Origin: DASRIA01 sp963724065
Lineage (GTDB): Bacteria > Actinomycetota > Thermoleophilia > Solirubrobacterales > JBBDJG01
NCBI GenBank assembly: GCA_963724065.1
Contig: CAVRTB010000001.1
Span: 682,001 to 746,000 of the forward strand
Direction of reading: 5' to 3'
Length of the DNA: 64,000 bases
Shown: piece after piece, positions 51,029-63,334 of the stretch
Numbering within the stretch: position 1 is the first letter of the stretch
How the letters are laid out: every line of letters begins with the position of its first letter
Notes under the pieces: model-generated
Seen by the model: the letters and a program-made list of their open reading frames with translations, nothing else
Databases searched by the model: none
What the model was told of the DNA's origin: nothing
Translations under genes and position numbers: made by a program

Positions 51029-52315
51029 TTGAGGCGAAAGAGAATGCTGCCTCTGCTGGTCGCAAGCCTCGCACTCGCTGCCACACTCGGCATTGCCGCA
51101 TGTGGCGACGACAGCGGTGGCGGCGGGGAGCAGACACTGAATCTCACGATCGGCGACATCGTGCCGCTGACCGGCGACCTGTCGGACTACGGTCCCCCCG
51201 GCCGCAAGGCCGCCGATCTGGCGCTCGCTCAGCTCAACGCGGCCGTGAAGGAGGCCGGCGTCGACCACACCGTGAAGGTCGTCCACGAGGACGATCAGAC
51301 CGACCCGCAGGCTTCCGTGCAGGCGGCTCGCAAGGTCGTGAACACGGACAACGCAAGCTGCATCGCGGGAGGGTACTCGTCGACGTCCAGCACGATCCCG
51401 ATCGCGCGATCGGTCGCGATCCGCGAGGGCGTGCTCCAGATCTCGCCGGCATCCACGGCTGATGAGATCACCGGCATCAAGGATCAGGGCCTGCTCAACC
51501 GGACGGCCCCGGCCGACCGCTTCCAGGGCCCCAGCCTGGCCGGTCTCGTGGAGGAGAGCCTGGGCGGCGCGCAGGGCAAGACGATCAACATCGGTGCTCG
51601 CAACGACGCCTATGGCACCGGCCTCGCCGACACGTTCACCAAGCCGTGGGAGGAGAAGGGCGGCAAGATCGGCAAGCGCGTGGTCTACGACCCGAAGCAG
51701 CCGAGCTACAACTCCGAGGCTGCTCAGATCACGTCCGGTGACCCCGACGGCTGGGTGATCATCGACTTCCCGGAGACCTACCAGAAGGTCGGCCCCGCGC
51801 TCGTGCGGACCGGCAAGTGGGACCCGAAGAAGTCGTTCTTCACCGACGGCCTTGCCTCGAGCGGCCTGCCGGAGGACTCCGGCAAGGAGGCAACCGAGGG
51901 CATGCGCGGCACGGCGCCGGGCTCGCCCGACAGCGGCGACGCCGCTGAGGCGTTCGACAAGTTGTTCGCGGACGCCCCCGGTCCTGGGCGTCAGACGTTC
52001 GACGCGCAGAACTTCGACGCCGTGATCCTGTGCTACCTGGCGGCAGTGGCCGCCGGCAGCACGGACGGAAAGGACATGGCGGCGGAGCTCCAGAACGTCT
52101 CCGGCCCTGGCGGCGACAAGTACACGTTCGAGCAGCTCCCCGCCGCGATCGAGGCGCTCCAGAACGGCGACGACATCGACTACGAGGGGGCCTCCGGCCC
52201 AGTCGACCTCAACGACGACGGTGACCCGACCGCCGGCGTGTACGACGTCTACCGCTTCAAGGACAGCAAGATCGAGGTCTTCAGCGAGCTGCCGGTCGAG
52301 GAGCCCCAGGGCTGA
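51029..52315 (+). CDS. livK: Branched-chain amino-acid-type ABC transporter substrate-binding lipoprotein
   Basis: Periplasmic-binding-protein type I (LivK-like). 428 aa: signal peptide with lipobox ending IAAC at about residue 26, Gly/Ser linker, then IVPLTGDLSDYGPPGRKAADLALAQLN, AGGYSSTSSTIPIARSV, ISPASTADEITG. TTG 51029 has AGAGGAGGGA upstream at ideal spacing and yields a proper signal peptide; upstream in-frame starts do not. Convergent with livFGMH, which encodes the matching permease. Ligand not proven; family members bind Leu/Ile/Val, other amino acids, amides or urea. Confidence 0.93.
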   Translation: MRRKRMLPLLVASLALAATLGIAACGDDSGGGGEQTLNLTIGDIVPLTGDLSDYGPPGRKAADLALAQLNAAVKEAGVDHTVKVVHEDDQTDPQASVQAARKVVNTDNASCIAGGYSSTSSTIPIARSVAIREGVLQISPASTADEITGIKDQGLLNRTAPADRFQGPSLAGLVEESLGGAQGKTINIGARNDAYGTGLADTFTKPWEEKGGKIGKRVVYDPKQPSYNSEAAQITSGDPDGWVIIDFPETYQKVGPALVRTGKWDPKKSFFTDGLASSGLPEDSGKEATEGMRGTAPGSPDSGDAAEAFDKLFADAPGPGRQTFDAQNFDAVILCYLAAVAAGSTDGKDMAAELQNVSGPGGDKYTFEQLPAAIEALQNGDDIDYEGASGPVDLNDDGDPTAGVYDVYRFKDSKIEVFSELPVEEPQG

Positions 52316-52341
52316 CGACCAGCTGCAGATCGAGGTCTCTG

Positions 52342-52370
52342 AACGGCCGGGGCGACGCGCCCCGGCCGTT
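52342..52370. terminator. Bidirectional terminator between livK and livF
   Basis: AACGGCCGGGGCG (52342-52354), loop ACG, CGCCCCGGCCGTT (52358-52370): a perfect 13-bp stem exactly in the 55-nt convergent gap and adjacent to the livF stop codon. Lacks a long T-tract. Confidence 0.75.
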
Positions 52371-53128
52371 TCAGTTCTGCTTGCCGTTCCCCTGCTCGGC
52401 CTGGCGCATCCGCGCCGATCCGCCGAGATAGAGCTCGGCGACCTTGTCGTCGGAGAGCAGCTCCCTGCCCTTGCCTTCGAACGCGTTCTTGCCGACGTCG
52501 AGCACGTAGCCGCGGTCCGACATCGCCAGCGCGCGGCGCGCGTTCTGCTCGACCATCACGATCGTCACCCCGGCGCGGTTCACGTCCGCGATCTTCTCGA
52601 AGATCGCCTCGACGAATGCCGGCGCCAGCCCCGCCGAGGGCTCGTCGAGCAGCAGCACCTGCGGGTCGGTCATCAGCGCGCGCGCCATCGCGACCATCTG
52701 TCGCTCGCCGCCGCTCATCGTCCCGGCGTCCTGCTTGCGCCGCTCTCCAAGGCGCGGGAACAGCTCGTACATGCGCGCGATGTGATCGCCGGTGCGCGCG
52801 CTGTCGAGGGAGCCCACCTGGAGGTTCTCCTCGACGGTCAGGCTCGGGAACACGTTGTCGAGCTGGGGCACGTAGTTCATCCCGCGACGGGTAATCGTGT
52901 GCGGCTTCGCCCCGGTGATGTCGTCACCTCCCAACCGCACGCTCCCCTCGCGCGGCTTGAGCAACCCGAAAATCGTCTTGATCAGGGTCGACTTGCCCGC
53001 GCCGTTGGGCCCGACCACGGTCACGATGTCCCCCTTTGCAACCTCGATCGTGACGCCGTTGAGGATGTCGACCTCGCGGACGTAGCCGGCGACCACGTTC
53101 TGCGTGCTGAGGATCACGCCGTTGTCGT

Positions 53129-53132
<4 letters not shown>
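52371..53132 (-). CDS. livF: ABC importer ATPase LivF-type
   Basis: 253 aa ATP-binding subunit: Walker A VVGPNGAGKSTLIK, signature MSGGERQM, Walker B VLLLDEPSAGLAP and the HTITRRGMNYVPQLDNVFPSLTVEENL region typical of LivF. GTG 53132 overlaps livG by 4 nt. Confidence 0.94.
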
Positions 53133-54886
<1,754 letters not shown>

Positions 54887-54890
<4 letters not shown>

Positions 54891-55885
54891 ATGGCCTTCG
54901 CCTTCCCGAAGATGCCCTGCGGGCGCACGAACAGGACGACGATCAGCACCGCGAACCCGACGGCGATCTTCCAGCGGGGCTCGATCTCGAGCGTGGAGAG
55001 CTCGATCACGAGCCCGAGCACGATGCCGCCCGCGAGCGCCCCGAACGCGTCACCGATGCCGCCCAGGATCACCGCGGCGAAGATCGGCAGCAGCAGCTCG
55101 AAGCCGAACTCCGGCCGGATCGTGGTGACGGCGCCGGCGAGCACCCCTGCGAGGCCGGCGAGGCCGCCGGCGAAGATCCACGTGTACAGCACGATCCGCG
55201 AGGTGTCGATGCCGGACGTCTCCGCGAGGTCGAAGTTGTCCGACAGCGCCCGCATGCGTTTGCCGAGCAGCGAGTACTTGAGCATCATGCCGATCGCCAG
55301 CAACGTCACGAAGCCGATCACGATCACGATCAGATCGGTGCGGCCGATCCGCAGGCCGAGGAACTCGACCGTGTCGGTCACGTTCACGTCGAGGCCGCGC
55401 ACCTCGGTGCCCCAGATGAACTGGATCGTGTACCGGATCAGGAAGGCGAGGCCGATCGACATCAGCAGCAGTTGCAGGAGACCCGCGCCTCGTGCCCGCA
55501 TCGGGCCCCACATGACCTTCTCGGTGGCGACGCCGAGCAGCGCGGTGGCGACGATCCCGAGCAGGATGCCGAGCACGAGCGGCCCGCCCCACGTGACGTT
55601 CACGAGGAACGCCATATACGCACCGAACGTCAAGAAGTCGCCGTGCGCGAAGTTCGTCAGCTTCAGGATCCCGTAGACGAGCGTGAGCCCCACGGCCCCG
55701 AGCGCGTAGACCGAGCCCAGCGAAAGGCCGTTGAGCGCCGTCTGGGCGACGTCGTGCAATCCATGGCGCGCGATCAGGATGACGACGCCGAGCGCGATCA
55801 CCGCCACCGCCGTGTACTCGGGGTGGCGCGCCGCGAGGCGTGCCGGCGCCGTTTCGCGCAACCGCTCCCGGAGCGGCAGGTCCAT
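54887..55885 (-). CDS. livH: ABC importer permease LivH-type
   Basis: 332 aa with about nine helices: ALNGLSLGSVYALGAVGLTLVYGILKLTNFAHGDFLTFGAY, EAA loop GKRMRALSDNFDLAETSGID and AAVILGGIGDAFGALAGG. ATG 55885 starts MDLPLRERL. First gene of livHMGF on the minus strand, 83 nt downstream of pfkA; a GCCTGC-TCT-GCAGGC hairpin (55931-55945) and a G/C-rich hairpin lie in that gap. Confidence 0.93.
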
Positions 55886-55968
55886 GGCAGCTGAGATCGA
55901 TCGCGCTTCCACTGGCGGAAACGGGAGTATGCCTGCTCTGCAGGCTTTCCCCCGTCTGGGGCGGGGGC

Positions 55969-57003
55969 CTACCCGAAGAAGGTGCTCGCCAACCTCAGGT
56001 AGCCGAGGTCGACCTGCTTGACCCCGTCGACATCGGCGAGCGGGACGCTCGTCATCTCGGTGCCGTGCAGGGCTGCCATGCGCCCGAAGTCGCCCGCCAT
56101 CGCCAGCTCCGCCGCCTTCACGCCGTAGCGCGTGGCAAGCACGCGATCGGTCGCGGTCGGGGTCCCGCCGCGCTGGACGTGCCCGAGCGTCGTGACCCTG
56201 GCCTCGAAGCCCGTTCGCTCCTCGATCTCCCTGGCGAGCGCGAGGCCGATCCCGCCGAGCCGCGGATATCCGTAGTTGTCGGTCTCGGTCGATGCCCGGA
56301 TCTGGCGCGTCTCGCCGGAGGCGAATGCGAGCTCCGCGCCTTCCGCGACGACCACGATCGAGAAGCTCTTTCCGCGCTCGTGGCGCGCGTTGATCGAGTC
56401 GCCGATCTCCTCGACGGTCAGCTCCAGCTCGGGGATCACGATCGCGTCCGCGCCGCCGGCGATCCCGCTGAAGACCGCGATCCAGCCGGTGTTGCGCCCC
56501 ATCACCTCGACAACGATCACGCGGTCGTGCGACTGCGCGGTCGTGTGCAGCCGGTCGATCGCGTCGCTGGCGATCTGAACGGCGGTGTCGAACCCGAACG
56601 TGAAGTCCGTGCAGGGGACGTCGTTGTCGATCGTCTTGGGCACCCCGATCAGCGGCATCCCCTCCTCGTGCAGCCGGCGCGTGATGCTCATCGTGTGCTC
56701 GCCGCCGATCGCGACCACGGCGTCGAAGCCGTCCTCCCGGACGGCGGCCATCACCTTCTCGACTCCCGCCTCGTGGCGATAGGGGTCGTAGCTGGAGGTC
56801 GAGACGATCGTGCCGCCGAGCGGGAGGATCCCGGAGACCGTGCGCATGTCGAGCGGCACGTAGCTGCGCTCCGCGAGGCCCGCATAACCGCGCCAGAGGC
56901 CGACCACCTCGTGCCCGGCGGCAAGCGACTTGCGCGTGACCGCGCGGATCACTGCGTTCAGCCCGGGGCAGTCGCCGCCGGCCGTGAGGACCCCGATCTT
57001 CAT
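55969..57003 (-). CDS. pfkA: 6-phosphofructokinase (phosphoryl donor uncertain)
   Basis: 344 aa, PFK fold: GVLTAGGDCPGLNAVIR, VPKTIDNDVPCTDFTFGFDTA (catalytic Asp in TIDND), EVMGRNTGWIA, GHVQRGGTPTATDR. The donor-selecting pair reads His 103 within GGEHT (ATP enzymes usually have Gly, PPi enzymes Asp) and Lys 123 of PKT (E. coli PfkA has Gly; Lys is found in PPi-dependent and many actinobacterial enzymes). Donor therefore cannot be assigned. ATG 57003 with a TATATT box 7 nt upstream on the same strand. Confidence 0.92.
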   Translation of the reverse strand: MKIGVLTAGGDCPGLNAVIRAVTRKSLAAGHEVVGLWRGYAGLAERSYVPLDMRTVSGILPLGGTIVSTSSYDPYRHEAGVEKVMAAVREDGFDAVVAIGGEHTMSITRRLHEEGMPLIGVPKTIDNDVPCTDFTFGFDTAVQIASDAIDRLHTTAQSHDRVIVVEVMGRNTGWIAVFSGIAGGADAIVIPELELTVEEIGDSINARHERGKSFSIVVVAEGAELAFASGETRQIRASTETDNYGYPRLGGIGLALAREIEERTGFEARVTTLGHVQRGGTPTATDRVLATRYGVKAAELAMAGDFGRMAALHGTEMTSVPLADVDGVKQVDLGYLRLASTFFG

Positions 57004-57010
57004 GCTTGGC

Positions 57011-57016
57011 AATATA
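57011..57016 (-). promoter_or_regulatory. Candidate leaderless -10 box (TATATT on minus strand) of pfkA
   Basis: TATATT on the minus strand ends 7 nt before the pfkA ATG. Confidence 0.5.
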
Positions 57017-57018
57017 GG

Positions 57019-57038
57019 TCGGCAGTCGGCAGTCGGCG
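57019..57038. repeat. Triple heptamer GTCGGC(A/G) between divergent promoters
   Basis: Three consecutive GTCGGCA/GTCGGCA/GTCGGC units lie between the pfkA -10 box (57011-57016) and the -10 box of the facing gene (57049-57054), where regulators or -35 contacts of both promoters would fall. Confidence 0.45.
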
Positions 57039-57048
57039 ACCCCGCGGT

Positions 57049-57054
57049 TAGAAT
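57049..57054 (+). promoter_or_regulatory. Candidate -10 box (TAGAAT) of the second substrate-binding protein
   Basis: TAGAAT, identical to the boxes before hisIE and the MaoC-like pair, 18 nt before GTG 57073. Confidence 0.45.
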
Positions 57055-57072
57055 CGCCCGCCGTCCCTCCTC

Positions 57073-58323
57073 GTGACCGCCGCATTCCCGAAAACCCTGC
57101 TGGCTTTCGCCTGCGCCGCCATGCTCGTGGCGCTGGGCGCCTGTGGCGACGAGCAAAGCCGCTCCGGCAGGGTCCCCGGCGACACGCTCACGATCTTCTC
57201 GAGCCTGCCCCTCCAGGGCCCCCACGCGGACGAGGCCCAGAGCATCGTCAACGCCCAGAAGCTCGCGCTACGCGAAGCCGGCGGGAAGGTCGGCGACTTC
57301 AAGATCAACTTCGCGTCGGCCGACGACGCGACCGCGGGCGGGGATCGCGTTGGATGGGATCCCGACAAGACCGCGGAGAACGCCCGCAAGGCGGTCGAGA
57401 ACACGCGCACGATCGCCTACATCGGCGACCTCGACTCCGGGGCGACGGCGATCTCGCTCCCGATCAGCAACGAGGCGGGCTTCGTGCAGGTCAGCCCGGC
57501 TTCGACGGCCGTCGGGCTCACGAAGTTTGCCGCGGGCGCGGAGGCCGGCGAGCCTGACAAGTTCTATCCCTCCGGGGAGCGCAGCTTCGCGCGGGTCGTG
57601 CCGGCCGACGACGTCCAGGCCTCCGCCGCGGCGCGCTGGACCCGCCGTCTCGGAGCGGAGACCGTGTTCGTGCTCGGCGACCGCTCGCTCGAGGGCGACG
57701 GCGTCGCCAAGCTCTATATCGACGCGGCCAAGCAGGCGGGACTGCGCGTGGTGGGCCAGGAGCGGATGGACCCCCGCGACGAGGACTACCGGGACCTCGC
57801 GCGGGAGATCGCGCGGCTGCGGCCCGGCGCCGTCTACTTCGGCGGCGGCGCCGACAGCAACGCCGTGCGGCTGTGGAAGGATCTCAGCGAGGCCGTTCCG
57901 GAGGCGCTCAAGATCGGTTCCAACAACCTGCTGGTCCCCGAGTTCTACGGACGCCTCGGGGCGGCGCAGGCGCGCACCTACCTCACCTCGGTCGCGCAGG
58001 ACCCGAGCCGCTTGCCGCCGCGCGGACGCCGGTTCGCCGCCGACTACCGGCGGGAGTTCGGTGAGCCGCCCGACCGCTTCGCGGCGTACGGGCACGCGGC
58101 GATGAGCCTGCTGCTCGACGCGATCGGGCGCGCCGGGAAGGATGCCGACGATCGCGAGCGGGTCGTGAAGGAGACGCTCGCCACGACAGCCTTCGAGAGC
58201 GCGGTCGGCACCTTCTCGATCGACGCCAACGGCGACACCTCACTCGACCGCCTCGCCGGGTACCGCGTGCGTGGCGGGCGCCTGGCGCTCGCCGCCGCGT
58301 TGCGGGGCAGCGCGGCTCGATGA
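57073..58323 (+). CDS. Second LivK-like substrate-binding lipoprotein
   Basis: 416 aa: signal peptide with lipobox LGAC (Cys about residue 24), then the type I periplasmic-binding pattern DTLTIFSSLPLQGPHADEAQSIVNAQKLALRE, IAYIGDLDSGATAISLPISNEAGFVQVSPAST. It is clearly related to the protein at 51029 but strongly diverged, with an insert KFAAGAEAGEPDKFYPSGER. Probably feeds the livHMGF permease or an unlinked one. Divergent from pfkA. Confidence 0.9.
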   Translation: MTAAFPKTLLAFACAAMLVALGACGDEQSRSGRVPGDTLTIFSSLPLQGPHADEAQSIVNAQKLALREAGGKVGDFKINFASADDATAGGDRVGWDPDKTAENARKAVENTRTIAYIGDLDSGATAISLPISNEAGFVQVSPASTAVGLTKFAAGAEAGEPDKFYPSGERSFARVVPADDVQASAAARWTRRLGAETVFVLGDRSLEGDGVAKLYIDAAKQAGLRVVGQERMDPRDEDYRDLAREIARLRPGAVYFGGGADSNAVRLWKDLSEAVPEALKIGSNNLLVPEFYGRLGAAQARTYLTSVAQDPSRLPPRGRRFAADYRREFGEPPDRFAAYGHAAMSLLLDAIGRAGKDADDRERVVKETLATTAFESAVGTFSIDANGDTSLDRLAGYRVRGGRLALAAALRGSAAR

Positions 58324-58412
58324 GTCAGGCTCCCAAAGCCCTCATGGTGCGCGGTTTGACCCACGCATAGGGTGGGCGATCCGTCGCACCGCCGTAGGAG
58401 GCTCGCGAACAG

Positions 58413-59876
<1,464 letters not shown>

Positions 59877-59925
59877 GGTCCCCCGCCGTCGGCGCGTCCG
59901 CGCCTTCTTCGTGATTGCAGGGGTA

Positions 59926-59931
59926 ATCATA
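59926..59931 (-). promoter_or_regulatory. Candidate -10 box (TATGAT on minus strand) of the malic enzyme gene
   Basis: TATGAT on the minus strand lies 49 nt upstream of ATG 59876. An inverted repeat TGATT-N8-AATCA (59913-59930) overlaps it and could be an operator. Confidence 0.45.
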
Positions 59932-59986
59932 CTTTTGGAAGGTTCGACGCCCGCACCGGGTTTCCGTCCGACTCCGGATCGATTCC

Positions 59987-59992
59987 TATGAT
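59987..59992 (+). promoter_or_regulatory. Candidate -10 box (TATGAT) of polA
   Basis: TATGAT ends 9 nt before the polA ATG, predicting a leader of two or three bases at most. Same hexamer as the facing malic enzyme box. Confidence 0.5.
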
Positions 59993-60001
59993 GAGGCCGC
60001 G

Positions 60002-62551
60002 ATGGCGGACCGCGAGCTCTACCTGATCGACGGCAACAGCCTGGCCTACCGGGCATTCTTCGCGTTGCCGGACACGATCGCGACCTCGCGCGGCGAGCCC
60101 ACCAACGCGATCTTCGGGTTCGCGAGCATGCTGGTCAAGATCCTCACGGAGTACGGGCCGAAGGCGACGATCGTCGTCTGGGACGCCGGCATGTCCGGCC
60201 GCGAGCAGCAGTACGAGCCCTACAAGGCGGAGCGCAAGCCGAAGCCCGACCTCCTGAGGGACCAGTGGCCGCACTTCGAGCCCCTGGTCGAGGCGTTCGG
60301 CTACGAGAACGTGCGCGTCGACGGGTACGAGGCCGACGACGTGATCGCGAGCCTCGCCGAGCAGGCCAAGAAGGCCGGGATCCCGGTGATGATCGTGACG
60401 GGCGACCGCGACGCCTACCAGCTCCCCGACAACGGCACGGTGCGGGTGATGACGACCTCCCGGGGGATCACCGACACGCGCGTCTACGACCGCGAGGGCG
60501 TGGTCGAGCGCTACGGGATCCCGCCGGAGCTCGTGACCGACTTCATCGGGCTGAAGGGCGACACCTCCGACAACATCCCAGGCGTCCCGGGCATCGGCGA
60601 CAAGACCGCAGCGCAGCTGCTCCAGCAGTACGGGTCGCTCGAGGAGGTGCTGGCGAACATCGAGGGGATCTCGGGCGAGAAGCGCCGCCAGAACCTGCGC
60701 GAGAACGCCGACCTGGCACGGATCTCCAAGAGCCTCGCGACCCTCAACCGCGACATCGACGCGGGCGTGGACGTGGTCGAGGTCACGGACCGCGAGCCCG
60801 ATCGCTCGCGGTTGCGAGAGGTCTTCAGCCACTTCGAGCTGCGCGAGCCCCTGCGCCGTCTCGAGGAGGCGCTCGGCGAGCAGGAGGCGGCTCCGCGCCC
60901 GAAGGCGCAGCGGCGGATCGAGGCGAGCTCGCGAGAGGGCTCGCTCTCCGACCTGCCGGATGGGCCGGTCGCGCTCGTCGTCGAACCGGCCGACGGCCAC
61001 GTGCGCTGGGCCGCGGCGCTCGACGGCGAGGTGGTGACGGGCAGCGCCGGCACGCTCGCGGACGTCGTCGCGGCGTCGGGCGGGGTCGTGGCTCACGACT
61101 GGAAGACGGTCGCGCGCGACTGCGGCGCGGACGACCTCGACGACACCGCGCTCGCGTGGGACACCGCGGTCGCCGCCTACCTGATCGATCCCGCGCGCCG
61201 GCGCTATCCGCTCGTCGAGCTGATCGAGCAGGCGGGGATCGATGCCGTGGTCGAAGGAGAGCCGGCGCGGGACGCACTGGCGGTGCGCGCGTTGTGGGAG
61301 GACCAGCAGCCCGAGGTCGACCGGCTCGAGCTGCGCGGCCTGCTCGAGGAGATCGAGCTGCCGCTCGTCGAGGTGCTCCACCGGCTCGAGCGCCAGGGGG
61401 TGAAGCTCGACACCTACCGGCTCGGCGAGACCGCGGCGCGCGTGTCCGATGACATCGACGAGCTCGAGCACCGCATCTGGGAGCTGGCGGGCGAGGAGTT
61501 CACGATCGGTTCGCCCCAGCAGCTTTCGCAGATCCTGTTCGAGAAGCTCGAGCTGAGCCGCAAGCGCCGTGGCAAGACCGGGTTCTCGACCGATGCGCGT
61601 GTCCTACGCGCAATCCGCGGCGAGCACGAGATCGTCGCGCTGATCGAGCGGTGGCGCGAGCTCTCGAAGCTGAAGAGCACCTACCTCGACACCCTCCCGG
61701 CGCTGATCTCCGAGCGCACCGGCCGCCTGCACACGACGTTCAACCAGACCGCGACCACTACGGGACGCCTGTCGAGCACCGACCCGAACCTCCAGAACAT
61801 CCCGATCCGCACCGAGGTCGGCCGCCAGATCCGCAGCTGCTTCATCGCGGAGGAGGGATCCCGCCTGATCTCCGCCGATTATTCGCAGGTCGAGCTGCGG
61901 ATCCTTGCGCACGTGGCCGGCGAGCAGGTCCTGAAGGACATCTTCGAGCGCGGCGAGGACGTGCACGCCGCGACGGCCGCCGAGGTCCTGAAGCTCGAGC
62001 CGGCTGCAATCGGGCCGGGCGAACGCTCGCGCGCGAAGGCCGTGAACTTCGGGATCGTGTACGGGCTCAGCGCGCATGGTCTCTCGGAGCAGCTCGACAT
62101 CCCCCACGAAGAGGCCGCCGAGTACATCGAGCGCTACCTGGGCCGCTTCCCCGCCGTGCGGAGGTTCATCGACCAGACGATCGCCGACGCCGGGGAGCGC
62201 GGCCACGTGACGACCCTTTTCGGCCGCCGCCGGGACATCCCGGAGCTGCGCTCGCGCAAGTTCCAGACCCGCTCGCAGGGCGAGCGCCTCGCCGTCAACA
62301 CGATCATCCAGGGCACCGCCGCCGACATCATCAAGATCGCGATGGTGCGCGCCGACACGGCGCTGCGCGAGGCCGGCCTCGCCACGCGGCTCGTCCTGAC
62401 GATCCACGACGAGCTGCTGTTCGAGGGCCCCGCCGGGGAGGTCGAGCGGGCAAGCGACCTGGTCCGGCGGGAGATGGAGGGAGCGTTCGCGCTCGACCCG
62501 CCGCTGGTGGTGGACGTCGGCGTTGGGGAGAACTGGATGGACGCGAAATGA
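60002..62551 (+). CDS. polA: DNA polymerase I
   Basis: 849 aa. N-terminal 5' nuclease/flap domain (LIDGNSLAYRAFFALP, GYEADDVIASLA, VTGDRDAYQL, GVPGIGDKTAAQLL), a shortened middle domain where the 3'-5' exonuclease acidic motifs are lost (LVVEPADG where D-x-E is expected), and an intact polymerase domain: motif A SADYSQVELRILAH (about residue 625), motif B RSRAKAVNFGIVYGLS, motif C IHDELLFE (about 802). So probably no proofreading, as in Taq and many actinobacterial Pol I enzymes. Confidence 0.96.
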   Translation: MADRELYLIDGNSLAYRAFFALPDTIATSRGEPTNAIFGFASMLVKILTEYGPKATIVVWDAGMSGREQQYEPYKAERKPKPDLLRDQWPHFEPLVEAFGYENVRVDGYEADDVIASLAEQAKKAGIPVMIVTGDRDAYQLPDNGTVRVMTTSRGITDTRVYDREGVVERYGIPPELVTDFIGLKGDTSDNIPGVPGIGDKTAAQLLQQYGSLEEVLANIEGISGEKRRQNLRENADLARISKSLATLNRDIDAGVDVVEVTDREPDRSRLREVFSHFELREPLRRLEEALGEQEAAPRPKAQRRIEASSREGSLSDLPDGPVALVVEPADGHVRWAAALDGEVVTGSAGTLADVVAASGGVVAHDWKTVARDCGADDLDDTALAWDTAVAAYLIDPARRRYPLVELIEQAGIDAVVEGEPARDALAVRALWEDQQPEVDRLELRGLLEEIELPLVEVLHRLERQGVKLDTYRLGETAARVSDDIDELEHRIWELAGEEFTIGSPQQLSQILFEKLELSRKRRGKTGFSTDARVLRAIRGEHEIVALIERWRELSKLKSTYLDTLPALISERTGRLHTTFNQTATTTGRLSSTDPNLQNIPIRTEVGRQIRSCFIAEEGSRLISADYSQVELRILAHVAGEQVLKDIFERGEDVHAATAAEVLKLEPAAIGPGERSRAKAVNFGIVYGLSAHGLSEQLDIPHEEAAEYIERYLGRFPAVRRFIDQTIADAGERGHVTTLFGRRRDIPELRSRKFQTRSQGERLAVNTIIQGTAADIIKIAMVRADTALREAGLATRLVLTIHDELLFEGPAGEVERASDLVRREMEGAFALDPPLVVDVGVGENWMDAK

Positions 62552-62567
62552 GCAGATCGCAGATCGC

Positions 62568-63011
62568 ATGGATCGCACACTCGTAGCCGCTCTCGGGACG
62601 GTGGTCGTCGGGGCGTTGATCGCGCTCCAGGCGCCGATCAACTCGGGGCTCGGGAAGGTGAGCGGCACGATGCCCGCGGCCGCGATCTCCTTCACCGTGG
62701 GCACGGTGTTGCTGCTCGGGATCGTTCTGGTGAGCGGCGAGGCGGGGAGCCTCACGAAGGCGGCCGACGTGCGCTGGTACTACCTGATCGGCGGGATCCT
62801 GGGCGCCGCGTACGTGACGACCGTGCTGCTCACGGTGCGCACGCTCGGCGCCGGCGGCGTGACCGCCGCGACCGTGGCGGGGCAGCTCACGATGTCCGTC
62901 GTGATCGACCGCTTCGGCTTCCTCGGCCTCGAGGAAACGCCGATCACGCTCCCCCGCGTGATCGGCGTCCTCCTGCTCTTTGCCGGAACGCTGCTCGTGA
63001 TCCGGACCTAG
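62568..63011 (+). CDS. YdcZ-type (DMT superfamily) membrane protein
   Basis: 147 aa with five hydrophobic helices; LIALQAPINSGLGKVSGTMPAAAISFTVGTVLL and GGILGAAYVTTVLLTVRTLGAGGVTAATVAGQLTMSVVIDRFG are the DUF606/YdcZ pattern, here one module. Substrate unknown. ATG 62568, 16 nt after polA. Confidence 0.85.
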   Translation: MDRTLVAALGTVVVGALIALQAPINSGLGKVSGTMPAAAISFTVGTVLLLGIVLVSGEAGSLTKAADVRWYYLIGGILGAAYVTTVLLTVRTLGAGGVTAATVAGQLTMSVVIDRFGFLGLEETPITLPRVIGVLLLFAGTLLVIRT

Positions 63012-63032
63012 CGCGGCCGCCGCTGTCGGTTT

Positions 63033-63083
63033 ACCCCCGTATGGGGGGTCAATCGACGGAAGCGGCGCCCCGAAGGCGGGCGC
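63033..63083. terminator. Convergent-gap hairpins between the YdcZ-like and CsbD-like genes
   Basis: ACCCCC-GTAT-GGGGGGT (63033-63049) and GCGCCC-N7-GGGCGC (63065-63083) lie in the 72-nt convergent gap, the second touching the csbD-like stop. They probably terminate the two converging transcripts. The first also resembles G-tract operators of CsoR-type metal sensors, but no metal gene is adjacent. Confidence 0.5.
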
Positions 63084-63272
63084 TCAGGTCTTGCGCTCGA
63101 GGTTCGCGACCTCGTCGGCCTTGCTCGCGGCCTTGTCCTGCGCGTTGTCCAGCTCGTCCTTGGCCTCGCCCTTGCGCTCCTCGCGGGCGCCTTGGCGGCG
63201 CAGCGAGCTGTCTCCGGTGAGGTCGCCCGCGGCCTTCTTCGTGCGCCCCGTGATCTTGTCCATGATGCCCAT
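63084..63272 (-). CDS. CsbD-like general stress protein
   Basis: 62 aa, highly charged, matching the CsbD family: GIMDKITGRTKKAAGDLTGDSSLRRQGAREERKGEAKDELDN. These small proteins are induced by general stress; molecular role unknown. Confidence 0.85.
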   Translation of the reverse strand: MGIMDKITGRTKKAAGDLTGDSSLRRQGAREERKGEAKDELDNAQDKAASKADEVANLERKT

Positions 63273-63334
63273 GTGGGCCTCCGTTCGTCTCTAGGTTTCG
63301 AGGGAGGGGTACCCCTCGAACGGAAGTGGAAAAC

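Noticed and set aside
58324..58412. Terminator between the second binding-protein gene and the malic enzyme gene
   Set aside because: Only a weak CCCAC/GTGGG pairing without a T-tract was found in the convergent gap.
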